Shown here: positions 46,749-58,822 of the stretch, in pieces
How positions within the stretch are numbered: the first letter of the stretch is position 1
Layout of the letters: every line of letters begins with the position of its first letter
Source of the DNA: Nissolia schottii
Lineage: Eukaryota; Streptophyta; Magnoliopsida; Fabales; Fabaceae
DNA: 64,000 nucleotides
Assembly (NCBI GenBank): GCA_003254905.1
Contig: QANU01011207.1
Span: 417,409 to 481,408, forward strand
Direction of reading: 5' to 3'
Position numbers and translations under genes: made by a program
The notes under the pieces: generated by a model
Told to the model about the DNA's origin: nothing
The model's database searches: none
Seen by the model: only the letters and a program-made list of their open reading frames with translations

Positions 46749-47274
46749 ACTCACGTGCTTGACCATATACATAGTCCACACCTCTCATATTCTTCTTTAC
46801 TAATATGCATTTCTATAGTTTCCAACTTGCTTCAGTTCGATCGATCTCCTAGTAAATCCCAATACATACATGGCTTCAAATAACTAATATCTGTACTAGC
46901 GGGCGGTAAGATGTTTATTAAAATTGATATAGTAATTAAATAGGTGTTTGCTTATTTTCATGAAATATGTTGCAGTAGCATAAAAAGGTAAGAATATTTA
47001 ATTTAAAACATTCGATAAATTATAAACGTAAACATTTTGGTACAACCAAAACATTAGAACAGTTTTTATACGTTTCTAAAAACTTCATCATTTGTAGTCT
47101 TGGATTTGTTATCAGAATCACCATGACAGGTCAATATTTTGAGTCCCTTAGGATTTATAACTCGAGATATTGTAACATATAATTATCCGTGGCTGAAAAC
47201 TAGCTTTTTCAAAATCAATCCAACATTAGATACTTGCCTTTAACTCTTATTAATTAATATCATGTCTTATGTAG

Positions 47275-49141
47275 TGTAATGACCCAAAAATCATTACCAG
47301 CACGCAAGGCCTAGTTTCTTTACAGAAACCTCTTACGAATGCTTTAAAAAAATTCACTTTAACTTTAATTAAAAACAAAAAAAAACTTTTTTTTGAATAA
47401 ACACAAACTCTTTTACAATGAACATAAATATATACATGACAAGAATGCAACTGGCCCAAAGATCTATACAATTGAAGCACTCTAAATATGGCTTGATTAC
47501 AAAATAAAATAAAACTAACAATTTCTACAGATAACTTCACCTCAAGGTGAACTGCTAACTATTGAATTTTGATGTCATTGCACTGACCAAAAACTCCATG
47601 CACTGCTACTCCGTTTCATAACTTGTAACTGGAGGGGGAGGTTGAGGGGTGAGAATTCTGGGAAGAGCCTCAACGAATGGATGTCTGCACGGTGACATGG
47701 GACGCTTAAAAAACATGACATGCAAATGCAATATATAATATATAACAAGCATAAAACATTTCTATAATAATAAATAGTACATAAAACATTTGAAATCATA
47801 ATTCAGTGGGAGTTCTTAAGATAGATGTTCCGAGCATTACGATTCAGTTGTTCCTGAAATATCCAGGCTTTACGGTTTTGTCCTAATCTACATGACATGA
47901 TACATGACAATGGGCATCACAGATTGTCATGTCCGGGCTTACGGTCTTGTCCTAAATCTACATGAATCTTATTCTACTTTATGATTGTACAAGGTATACC
48001 AAGGTCAACTTTGGTTGTCGCTGACTTACAGTTCTATCTTAGATATAGCTCACATGAAAACAGTTTAAATACATGATATAACATGATCATAATAGCATAG
48101 TCTTTTAACGGATATTGATAGCGTAATATGACTTAATATTATTAAATGTTTTATCTTGGAAAAATATAGGTAGACTAAGATCCCATGCTTAGCGAGGTTC
48201 CCAGGTAAAAGAGGTGCGTCACAATAGATAACTTAAATATCAAGTCTTGTCCTAACCATAACCTTTTCTTATAGAAATCTTCTCCCACCAGAATTTTTCC
48301 TTAACCATAATCTTTTGTTAAAGGTTTCTACTAAGCCTAACCAAACAATTCTAAGCACGTTTATATCACGTAATACTAATCATACACACAACATATTTTT
48401 ATTTAATGCAGTAAAACATGTGGTCTCATGTGGTTCTAAAATAGTTTGATAAATATTTTTGTAAGTATCTACTTTATAAATAAATAGTTTCTAACAAATA
48501 ATTATAAAGAAATAAATAATTAAATAAATATCTAACTATTTTCATAAATAAAAAATTATTAATTATAAATTTAATTAATAACTAATTCATAAAAATAATT
48601 TCTAATAATAACTAATTTCATAAATACATAAAATAAAATACTAAGTTCCACATCCTAGGATTTCATAAAACATGCATAAATAAAATATTTATAAAAATAA
48701 ATAAATAAAATTTTAAAATAAATACATTGTCTAAAATAAATCGTGAAGAAAGTCATTCACCTTAAAATGGTTGACCGCTAAGGAGTACTAATATGGGAAA
48801 TCCTGGCACCCTACGTGGAGAGGCACTGCTTCCCCACGAACGAAAAACGAGAGGGAGAAAATAAATAAAAATAACAGGTGCGAAAAGTCTCACAAAAGTG
48901 TGACCTCTTAAGCTTTTAAGTGAATTAACAAGTTTAAACACTCATAAGAAACTTCTATATATAGGGGGGCCGAGGAGACCCCTTCTATGATGCATCTGAT
49001 GTGGGACTCCAAACAACGAGCCATTGTAGTGCTCTTTACACGCTATCAAGTCCCCTGCACGCTGCCGAGCCCTCTTCGCTCACGCGATGCAGCGCACCAA
49101 CGTTTCATTTTTTTTCCTCTTCCTTTCTAAGAACCATCACA
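47275..49141 (+). mobile_element. Solo LTR inside the Helitron
   Basis: It starts TGTAATGACCCAAAAATC and ends AACCATCACA, 1867 bp. The helicase reading is interrupted exactly here. The flanks TTATG (left, ending 3 bp before the TG) and ATATG (right) suggest an imperfect target duplication of ATATG. TATATATAGGGG at about 48957 with a GC-rich stretch after it fits a plus-strand U3/R border. Two similar pieces with ACGGTTTTGTCCTAATCTACATG and ACGGTCTTGTCCTAAATC lie near 47870 and 47942. No coding sequence or second LTR was found. Confidence 0.7.
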
Positions 49142-50205
49142 ATATGAAATCATAATTGGAAATTGTCGCCTCTAGAACTTGAATGGTAATTTTGTATTTG
49201 AGGGAGTGAGAGCCATCCTCAGAATAAAAACTTTTGTGTCAATATTGTTTCCTGTAATAGCCTTTGCTTTAATGACATGTTTACCAAGTTTAGAAATTAC
49301 TAACTGAGTATCATTGCATAATCTAGTTGAGTGATCTATATTTCTTAGCAACATGATAGGAGTGCCTATCTTTAAAAGAAGCTCATGATTGCATACTCCT
49401 AAACATCTTATTGTATTAAAAAATTCTGGTGTATGAAGACTTTGGAAAAACTCATTGTTAGTATCAGATAGGCGCACTGAGTCAGAACTCAAATAAGTAG
49501 TTTGTTCATTTAGATTAAGAGAAATCATGTGCTCGTTAATCTCATCAATTTGGTGCAGGGTAGGAGCCAAAATAGCTCTGCCTTCTAGATGACACTCACC
49601 ATGTGAATTATTGATATATTCACCATATGCAAATTGAACAATAGCTTGGATAGGATCATCCCAATCATTAATCAATAAATCATTTGGGATAACAATATTG
49701 TCTTCACCATCATTAGATACTCCAACTCTTCCATCGTCTACCTTTAAAATCCAATTTGCAAATTGTTTCAAATCATCTCCATTCAAATCACTTTGATTTG
49801 ACTGTAATCACATATTCTTCGTAAGTCTCAATATTTGACAACCATTCCAAAATATGATGAATTAATCGTGGCATTCACTATAGCTTGCCTGCTCACTTTT
49901 GCAATAACTGACAATATTTGTCTAAAATCACCTCCAAAAATAATTGTCTTCGCTCCAAATGGAAGATTCAAGCTATTTTCATTTTGAAATTTGCATATAA
50001 CTCTCATGGTTCTATCAAGGGTTTCAAAATAATATTTATTCATCTTTGGAGCTTCATCCCATATTATGAGTTTACTCTTTATAATCAACTTAGTTAGAGG
50101 GCTATCCTGCTTGATATTGCAAGTAGAAAATTCATCAACATTCAATGGTATTGCATATCTTGAGTGAACAGTTCTTCCACTAGGAAGTAATAAAGATGTT
50201 ATACC
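49142..50205 (-). pseudogene. Helitron PIF1-like helicase fragment
   Basis: The frame starts near SLLLPSGRTVHSRYAIPLN and contains the helicase motif LIIWDEAPKMNKYYFETLDR, then PFGAKTIIFGGDFRQIL, then a region with FAYGEYINN, RAILAPTLHQIDEINEHM and GTPIMLLRNID. These are diagnostic of the Rep/helicase protein of plant Helitrons. The frame is broken between 49786 and 49828 and then by the inserted LTR. The last block (TINKSQ-like, HGQLYV) is at 47040-47250. The N-terminal Rep domain and the Walker A region are absent. Confidence 0.85.
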
Positions 50206-50221
50206 ACTGGATCTTCACCAT

Positions 50222-50875
50222 AGGATGTTCAAGAGTACCCAATCATGAGCTTCTTTTAAAGATAGACACTCTTATCATGTTGCTAAGAAATATAGATCAC
50301 TCAGCAGGATTATGCAATGATACTTAATTGGTAATTTCTAGACTTGGTAAACATGTCATTGAAGCAAAAGTCATTACATGAAATAATATTGGTGAAAATG
50401 TTTTTATCTTGAAGATGACTCAAATACAAAATTACCATTCAAATTCCAAATGCAACAATTTTCTATTATGATTTCATATGGTATGACTATTAATAAGAGT
50501 CAAGGGCAATCATTATCTAACGTTGGATTGATTTTGAAAATGCCAATTTTTAGCCACGGACAATTATATGTTTCAATATCTTGGGTTAAAAATCCTAAGA
50601 GACTCAATATTAATTTGTTATAATGATTAGGATAACAAATCCAAAACTACAAATATTGTATATAAAGATGTTTTTAGAAACGTATAGAAACTGTTATAAT
50701 GTTTCGGTTGTACTAAAATGTTTACATTTATAATTTATCAAATGATTCAAATTAAATATTCTTACCTTTATATGCTACTGCAACATATTTCATGAAAATA
50801 GACAACAGATATTTAATTACTATAACAATTTTAATAAACGTCTTACTCCGCCATCTGCGCGGATCCAGGGTCTAG
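50222..50875 (+). mobile_element. Helitron 3' fragment, plus orientation
   Basis: Plus-strand homology to the neighbouring Helitron starts at about 50222 (ATCATGAGCTTCTTTTAAAG) and continues through a decayed helicase C-terminus (MTINKSQGQSLSNVGLILK, HGQLYV). It ends with a hairpin CCGC-loop-GCGG (50829-50843) and CTAG (50872-50875) followed by T, the canonical Helitron 3' terminus. Confidence 0.85.
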
Positions 50876-51124
50876 TATATCTATACGATTTGGACTCATA
50901 TATGCAACTAGCCAAACAAATTGGACACAGCCACTAGTGGACCTAAGCATGACCATTGCCATCTAACCAGACAATTTGATTAAGTAAATCTTGTGGGACT
51001 AGGACGCCCAAAATCAAGGTTTGCCCTGCCCCACAGGGGTCAAGCATTTATAGCATAGTGTTTCGGAGGTGGGGGAACCCTAATTATAATTTTTTTGAAG
51101 TCAGCGTTCCCTTGATTACCAGTA

Positions 51125-51467
51125 TGGCTGTCAAACGGGCCGGCCCGGCCCGTTTGTGCCCGCGACCCTAAACGGATCGAGTAAAAAATATGCCTATTTT
51201 TAGGGTCCGGCTCGTTTATGGTCGGTTCGCGGGCCTAAACAGGCCAGCCCACCAACCCATTTATTTTTTTAAAAAAATTCAAAAAATTCAAAAAAAATTC
51301 AAAATTTTTAAAAAATTTCACAGGCTCACGGGTCAGTCCGCGGGCCTAATGGGTGGACTTAGACAGGCCGGTCCAATTTTTTTTTCAAATTTTCACGGAC
51401 CTATTTTTTGCATGTAAAGTCCGTCCTTTTAACCGGATAAACGGGTCGGGTTCATTTTGACAACCCT
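51125..51467. mobile_element. GGGCTGTCAAA-type MITE, copy 2
   Basis: It begins TGGCTGTCAAACGGGCC and ends TTTTGACAACCCT, inverted relative to copy 1. It shares GGTCGGTTCGCGGGCC, GGGCCTAAT and GCATGTAAAGTCCGTCC-like pieces with it. About 343 bp, noncoding. Confidence 0.75.
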
Positions 51468-51810
51468 AATTACCCGCCACAACATTTGGCAAAATCTCCC
51501 TACTCATTTGATTATGTGTATAATGGGAGATTAAAACTAGTGGCCTAAATTGCCAGTTGTCCTGATTCTCAACGAGGTACTATAACGATTCTGTTGGACC
51601 CTGTGAATAGTACTATACTAACAATCCATTCTGGTTCACATGAGGGATTAAAAAATATCGACCCCTTGTTCTATATGTGACATGAATCTTTTGGCATGAA
51701 TGTTTTATTTATTTATTTGGTTTGACATAGTTATCTTATTAAGGTTACAATATATTTTTAAATTTTTTAAGTGTTTATAAATATATGTATTGATCATTTA
51801 TTGAAAGTCT
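51468..51810. other. Unassigned intergenic sequence
   Basis: No gene and no clear element ends are visible between the MITE and the next inverted-repeat element. Confidence 0.35.
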
Positions 51811-52611
51811 TACTACACGCACACTCAAAAACATACACCATACATACACCCCGTACTTATATACGTTGGGCTCCACATAATAACTAACCAACGTCAATAC
51901 TCCTCCACGTTCACCGAAGTACACGTCTCCTACACGTGAAATGCAAAACGTTCGCGCGGAGAAATAGGATTACGAACTGTTCATTTTCTCACTTCTGCAA
52001 GTCATCATTTTCCTTTCTCTACAAATCTTTTTGGCATAGTTATTATAGAATTCTTTATCAAAGTGCATGCTAACCTTTGGAACCTCTTCTTCTTCAACAA
52101 CAGGTAACCTGTGATCTGTGAGATTTGTAATAATGGTTGTACTTCCACGCATATAAATCTTGTGTATATCAGATTCTGAACAATAATGAAATATAAGTTA
52201 CCTATAATCTCTGTAAAGTTTATGCATAAAATCGTATAAAGTTTGTGCATTAGTAGCTATAAAGTTTGTCCAATCTTAGTATATAACTATGAATTATAGG
52301 TTTGTGGTGTTTGTGCACTAATTCAAATAAAGTTTGTGCATGAATACACATAAAGTTTCTGCTTTAACATCTGTAATGTTTGTGCACTTAATTAAATATA
52401 GTTGAGAATATCAACAACAAGTCTGTAATGTTTATGCACTCGTGGGAATAAAGTTTGTGCATTATTACGTATAATGTTGCATTTTTTTAAATAAAGTTTA
52501 GATTGTAAAGCACGTTGATAATTTTGTAATATTTGTGCATTCACACGTATAAAGTTTGTGCATTACTAATTATAATGTTTGTGCATTTTTAAATAAAGTT
52601 CATGTGCCGAA
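51811..52611. mobile_element. TTTGTGCA-motif inverted-repeat element, left part
   Basis: The left end TACTACACGCACACTC matches the family terminus (TGCTACACGTACAC). From about 52160 the sequence is a dense series of TAAAGTTTGTGCAT and TAATGTTTGTGCA units every 30-45 bp. The order of units matches the reverse complement of the element at 60185-60716, then stops abruptly at about 52611, so this piece looks truncated or interrupted. Confidence 0.6.
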
Positions 52612-53020
52612 GGGGTACTCTAGTCCTGGAGCTTCTCTGCGGATTCGGGGTTTCCAGGGAAGGTATCTGCAAGGACTCCAACGCTTAAGTCTGTGAAGGT
52701 CCAAATAATAGTGAAGTCTGGGGTTGTAGGGTTCTAGGCGTACCTGGTGTGTTGATGAGGTTTAAATACCTGGGAAGCGTCCGTGACTTTCACTATTCCG
52801 GGGATCTTTCCATTAATTCCGCCTTCGAAAATCACGACGCATTTTTCGCTGGGAGAGTATGTCTCAGGATGAGAATCTCGTTGGCCGTTGGGGAGTTGCT
52901 CGAGTCGGGTCAAATTGATCCGCGAATCTCTGAGTGATGCTTAAGGAGGGGTTTTGGGTCGGGTTGATCCGCGGACCCTTGGTTATGATTTTCTTAGATG
53001 GGCCTTCATGGCCCAATCCA
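52612..53020. repeat. GC-richer repeat-like block, unassigned
   Basis: This block (GCCGAAGGGGTACTCTAG to GGCCCAATCCATAACA) has clearly higher GC than its surroundings and starts with TG and ends with CA, as an LTR might. No target duplication was found. A 62-codon frame here has no recognisable family. Confidence 0.35.
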
Positions 53021-53777
53021 TAACAGGAAGAGATACTCACCAGTGTTCTCCCACAAAGAACGGACCAAAAAAGTAGAACAACAACGCAACAAGATAGCCT
53101 CTAGACAGCAACCATGTCCCACAAACTCAAAGCCCCTCGCGAAAGACAGAAAATGAAGAAAAAGGAGAAAGTGCAAACAAGAATCTATACAAAACATCAA
53201 TTTTAAGTTAGCACAATATATTAACTTAAATTAATCCAATCATGTACGCGGAATACACTCAAGAAAATCAAGTTAAAAAGAAAGAAATAAACTACAAAAA
53301 CAAACAAAGAAGAAGGGTACATGACACCATCACATAGCCATTGCAACATCACCTCACATACACGCAGACCTCATTAAAAAAATTTATTAGACAATGCTAC
53401 TTGCTTGATTAAGCCACTAAACACGTCACAAATATACAACCACCAATATTATAACAACATTTGATATTCAAAACCAACACAAATATCCGCAAAATTACAT
53501 CCATAGACAAATCATATAAAGTAAAGTATAACATTACTTAAATCATATACATGCAGCAGCATAGTTAGACACCAAAACAGAAATAAACAACATCAAAAAT
53601 GCAAAAATGCTCTTCAAACTCTAAACCATATTCATTTCAATAACAACCATATTCATATTCATCTTCAGACATTGGTTAATTAAGTTCATCCTAGCCTAAC
53701 ATGATAAACAACTAAAGAAGTACTGCAAAGTCAAAAGAGGAAGAATAACTCACCGGAAAAGTTGCGAAATCGGTGGT
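53021..53777. other. Possible captured gene fragment inside the CACTA region, part 1
   Basis: Read on the minus strand, exon-like pieces end in good donors: GAACACTG/GTGAGTATC at about 53035 and TTTTCCG/GTGAGTTA at about 53750. The second piece continues upstream across the solo LTR into 55289-55400. No protein family was recognised. Confidence 0.3.
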
Positions 53778-55288
53778 TGATAGGTAGATTTTGTACCCTA
53801 TTTTATTATTCTATAATTGAATATTGCATATTAAAAATGTGTAGTTTTAATGCTTAATTAATATATTTTGCACATTATCCTATTTTGTGAGAAATTTAGA
53901 AAAACACAATTTAAAGCACTATTTTTTATCTTAGAATTTAATGTGTAGATTTCTTTTGTTCTTATTTAGTTTTCTATTTTTATTGCAGAAAATAAATTGT
54001 CAAGAGGATCATTGAAGATTTGAAGGAGACTTAATAAGACATAAATTTTGAAGAAGAGATTTGAAGAGAAGATTGAGATCAATAAATGCAAGATTAAATT
54101 CAAATTCAAAAAGATTTGGTCAAAGATTTGCTGAGGATTTTTAACGCTAACTTTGCCACGGATTTTGCGCTAGGATGGAGATTGAATCTCGATTTAACCT
54201 CAACTACAAAGTTTTAGATCTATCTCTTAACTTTAATTGGAGATTTGAATCACCTCAATCCGATATTTGTAGCCAAAGTTATCGCGATTTTACTGACTGT
54301 TGTGCTGAAAGTGCGATATTTACTCCCACTTTGTGTCAATCCTCTACAAATAGATATCCTCTCTCAACAACTTGGAGAGAACTTCACATTCAACTTCCAA
54401 TTTTATTTTCTGCACTTTTCTCTTTTATTTTATGCACTTTAGGTTTATGTTAGTGGTGCTTAGTTATTAATTCTTCAAGGATTGTTGGAGCGCTCGCATT
54501 GACAACGCAAGCTCCCAACTATTTACGAATTTCTTTCGTTCTTCTATTCAGGTTTTGTTATTTCAATTCTCCATTATTTTATACTCTCTTCTTGTCTTTA
54601 TTTATTATGAGTTTTTATCCTCCAGCCATGGAGGAGTAGTTTCTTGATATCTTGCATGCGGTAACTCTAGATTAGGATTAATTCGAGGTCTTATGCTTAT
54701 GTTTATTCATGATTTGTTCTGCCTGTGATTAATAATATAGCGATTGCATGTTATTGGTTAGGGTTAATTCTAGGTTGATAGATCTTGACGATTGTAGGAT
54801 TTATTGATTTAGGATTTGGGAACTTTTTGGGGGACCTAATTAGATTTAATTAGGTTGTGCAATTGGAACATAATTGATATAGGTTTTTAATGCTGAGATC
54901 TTAGTTTTAATTCCTATATTAATAAATGCTTAGGGGATTGACGATCGTAGTCTCTTAGGTGAATTGCGTATTAGTTAGAGATTTCAACTAATAAACAACA
55001 TCCCCTTATGAATAATTAATTAGGAACCAATGCCAATTAATCCTTGATCTAGAAATGAAGTATGCAGGAAATTACCTTTTATCATTGTTTATTTATTTGT
55101 TTTAAGTTTATTTTATTTTAAATTCATCAATTCAACCCCCCAATTTGGTGTAACTTTTAATTGGTTCTAATTGCTTCCTTGAGAGACGACCTAGGTTAAC
55201 CCTCTTTACTACGTTTTTGGGGTTAATTTAGTTTTATAAATTATTATTTGATCGCACATTAAAATTAACGACGTTTTGGTGTGTGTCA
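53778..55288. mobile_element. Solo LTR with GTGGT target duplication
   Basis: It starts TGATAGGTAGATTTTG and ends GGTGTGTGTCA. GTGGT precedes (53773-53777) and follows (55289-55293). The length is 1511 bp. A segment with CTTGAGAGACGACCTAGG near 55178 is of a kind I have seen in plant Ty3-type LTR sequences, but the family is not assigned. No internal region or second LTR. Confidence 0.75.
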
Positions 55289-55622
55289 GTGGTGGTGGCG
55301 GATTCGGTGGCCGCCTTCAACCGACGACGGAGTGAGAGAGAGTGAGAGTGAGAGTTTGAGGAGACCACAGAGAGAGTGAAAGTGAGCGTGTCTCTGTCGC
55401 GGGGACTTTAAATAATCATTTTACCGTCAATAATATCTGACAGTAAAGGTAATTAAATGCCCAGGAACAAACCGTTGTAGAAACAATGCCAGTTCTTATT
55501 TCGAAGTGTTTACCGTCTATTGGTACCGACGGTAACAGGTGTCTGTTCTTATCCTAAGGCACTTACCACCGGCTGTGACCGACAGTAAACATTCAGGGTA
55601 CGAATTTTGTGAAAAGGCGTGA

Positions 55623-58600
55623 TGTAACAACCCGACTTTTTCCCCCAATTTAAAATGCTATTTAAGATAAAATTAAAAATATAGTAATAAGAAAAAGGTG
55701 AGATAAAATTATAATAAAATTTAAATATTAATTTTGTTTCTGTAATATTAGTTAAAAATAATTCTTTGACGACCTTGTGACGTCCGGTGACGTTTGGATC
55801 GAAATTAGGGCTTTACTGTAATTTCTTTACGACTCATAGGAGTCTGGAAAATATATTAATATGAAAATAAATCAAGAATATGTCAAGTAATATTTTAGAA
55901 TTAACCAGGATAATTAATAGGTCACAACGGTATGCCCGGAATATTTTTAGGACGTCCGGACATAAATAACCAATGAACTAATATGACATAAGAACACTAA
56001 GGGCAAAATTGGAAAGATAATTATGGCCAAGGCATTAGAGCCCCACGGCCAGCTCTCCAAGACCGAAGCCCTCATCTCAAATTTCCTAAGTTTCATTTCT
56101 TCCAAAACTCTCAAAACCTAAAGCTTTCCCAAAGTTTTCCAAAGCTCCATCAAGGAAAAGTCATCATCCTTTGTTCTTCATCACTTTAAATCACTCTCAA
56201 ATCCCTCAAGGAAGCAAGCTAGCATCAAGGCTAGGAAGTTTCTCCAAGAGGAATTCAAGAATCAAGGTCCTAAACCCTAAATCACCATAACCTAGGTTTT
56301 ATGTTCTTTTAACCTAGGAGTTTCAAGCAAGCTTCAAGTTCATATTTCCATCACCATAATTCATTTCTAAGCATCCAAGGGAGACTAAGAAGAGTTGTTG
56401 GTGAGTTTCCATCCCTTAGTACAAAGCCAAGTTTCCATAATCCATAATTGCCCTAATTATGTCAAGATTTCCTTTTAGGTCAAGGAGACTCCAAACAAGC
56501 AAGCAAGGCTTGATTTCCTTCTTTTCTTAGCATCAAGAAGCTCTTGAGGAAGTGGGTAACCCTAGTTCCTCACCTCTTTGATGGTGGATGAGTGCTTGTA
56601 TATGTTATGTGCTTAATTGCTTATGTATGTGATTTATGGATTATGTGATGAAATATGTTAGAATTGATGCTAGGTTTAGGAAGACAATTCTGGAAGGTCT
56701 TGTGACCTTGATTATATGTGATTATTATGCTTGAATCATGTGTGAGACTCATGTAGGGTGCCATGGAAGAGAAGGGAAGAAAATGGGAGAAAATGGCCAT
56801 TCGGTTAGCATGTCTCGACCAGGGGTCGCTGAGCGACGCCTCAGGCACCGCTGAGCGAGACGTGGCTAACGTGGAAAGGTGAAAAAGATATTTTAAATTA
56901 AGGCGGTGGAAGAAGGCTCGAGAAAGTTTAGTCGCTGAGCGATAAGGTTGGTACCGCTGAGCGATGCAACCTTTATCGCTGAGCGCCAAGGTCCAAACCG
57001 CTGAGCGAACTTCAGTTTTCGCTGAGCGGCTTGAGACTAAGAAAAGCTGATGGTACCCTCTTGAGGCTCAAAATATGGTAATTGATGCTGTATGCTGATT
57101 GATGGCTGAATTGTATGCTCGTATATGCTGTATGTTAGGAATTAAAATGGAACATGCATGTTATGGATAAAGTATGTTGAAATATGTGATATGCCACGTA
57201 CTCTGAGACACCTAGTTAAAGATATGATAATTAACTCTGAAATAAGGAAAGATGCTGAAATGAACCATAGGGAACAAGTATGCCATGCTGCAGGTACAAA
57301 ATGCTGAATTACTGCTGAACTGCTGAATCAGGGCCAATGCCCAATACTGCTGAACTAGGGCCAATGCCCATACTGCTGAAACATGGCTATATGCCACATA
57401 CTGAAAAGGGCTAGATGCCCAATACTGAAATTGGCTATATGCCACATGCTGCTGAGGCCGTGATCACGAGAGCCAAATGACAAGCCCATTTCAGTAGGTC
57501 GGATAGACATACTGAAGATGGAAGCCCGCCACAGGTGGTGTCGAGATGGCATACCTGGAGGTGTGCGGTTACCACGCCTATGCATTGTCGTACGGGGGCA
57601 AGCTTAGGTGGGGGTACAATACCAGCCCACTGTCGAGGGGTCCCTAGGGGCACACGGCAGGTGGAAGCCCACCGCAGTAAGGTCAGGACAGTGTCGGCCT
57701 ATACTGAGGGTGTGAGGTTATTCCGTCATACTAGTGTCAACAGAGGACATTATTATGGTGGGAATAACACCTATGCTGTTATACTGCTGTATTCTGCTGC
57801 ACTGCTGTATTCTGTTATGCTGTTAAATGCTGTTACTCTGTTACATTCTGCTGGACATGTTATGCTGCTCATTCTGTCATGGTTATGTTGATGATTCTGT
57901 GATATGTACTCTGCTGAATTCTGTTATGTTCATATTCTGCTAAATTATGTTATGTCTGTATTCTGCTGAACTCTACTATGTCTGTATTGAATGATGTGAT
58001 GTTTATTCTGATGACTCGGTTATACTGAATGTATTCTGATTACATGTTGTTATTCAATTTAATTTCTGCTATTTTGCCGTACCGTCAAGAGCACGCTCGA
58101 GACGATTAAGTATATTCACGAACTGTTAATCAGCACGAGAATGTAGTAAGCAAGAATAGTTCCCATGTCACATGTTAATGCTGATAAAGCCGTTCAGATA
58201 GGTAAGATAATAAATAGTAGGCTGATTACTATGTATGTTCACTAGAGATCTCTGAGCGGCCTGAAGTCCAACATAATCTGATGTACGACTCAGGAACTAA
58301 GGTTATTTCCACTGAGAACCTACCGTTCTCATTCCCCACTGTTTTATGACTTCAGGTACAGAAGAGGATGACTCTTATTTTGAGGATGCAGAAGAGCCGC
58401 CCGATGAGCCATGAGTGGCTAGGAGCTAGATAGAGGATTATGTTTTGCCAAGGGCTTACTGTGTAGCATTCCAGTAGTCCTTGTGTTTTGATGCTGTATA
58501 TGCTGGATTTTATATTTAATGTTTTGATCTATGTACATATTATGTATACAGTGATGTGACTTTGTATGGTGGACCCACTGGATGTATATTACATGTTCTA

Positions 58601-58822
58601 TTTATCATAAGGTTATCCGCTTTGTTATATTGATTTATTTCCAACGCATGGCTCTATATTCTTATTAATATGATACAAGTAAAAGTTTAAACGGGTCCTT
58701 ATTTTATGAACCAAGACTATTTTCAAAAGAGTACTATGGACCAAGGTATTCCGACCAGGTAGACAACAACCTAGTGAGCTTTGTTTACTACGTACGGGTA
58801 AACAGTTAGCTAGGGTGTTTCA
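55623..58822 (+). mobile_element. Large solo LTR with CGTGA target duplication
   Basis: It starts TGTAACAACCCGAC and ends GGGTGTTTCA, flanked by CGTGA at 55618-55622 and 58823-58827. It is 3200 bp and shows no internal repeat of its own start, so it reads as one long LTR. Length and TGTAACAACCC start resemble legume Tekay/Del-type chromovirus LTRs (inference). It contains a cluster of CGCTGAGCG motifs (about 56826-57030) and five short palindromes (57331-57443). Confidence 0.8.
57331..57443. repeat. Array of five short palindromes within the LTR
   Basis: GGGCCAATGCCC (57331 and 57358), GGCTATATGCC (57385 and 57433) and GGGCTAGATGCCC (57408) are spaced 23-27 bp apart and separated by ACTGCTGAA-like spacers. 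Each can form a small hairpin. Confidence 0.8.

Larger units (their letters stand above)
46896..50205 (-). mobile_element. Helitron fragment, minus orientation, interrupted by a solo LTR
   Basis: The 3' end on the minus strand is CCGCCCG-CTAG followed by T (46896-46899, A at 46895 on plus), as in Helitrons. The minus strand encodes the C-terminal half of a PIF1-like helicase (50205 down to 49142, then 47274 down to about 47040). The element is truncated at 50205, where it abuts a second fragment in opposite orientation. A 1867-bp LTR interrupts the helicase at a CATATG-like site. Confidence 0.8.

Noticed and set aside
46443..51467. Single large inverted duplication including MITEs and Helitrons
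   Set aside because: The sequence between MITE and Helitron end on one side does not resemble the reverse complement of the other side.
52749..52937. 62-codon plus-strand frame
   Set aside because: It lies in a repeat-like GC-rich block and resembles no known protein.
57331..57443. CRISPR-like array
   Set aside because: Units are short palindromes with similar spacers inside a plant LTR; this is nuclear eukaryotic DNA with no cas genes.
57535..57891. 118-codon plus-strand frame and antisense frames near it
   Set aside because: They lie fully inside the 3.2-kb solo LTR; the translation is driven by CTGCTG/TTCTG repeats.
55623..58822. Complete LTR retrotransposon with two short LTRs
   Set aside because: The first bases do not recur before the right end, and no gag/pol-like frame, primer-binding site or polypurine tract is visible.
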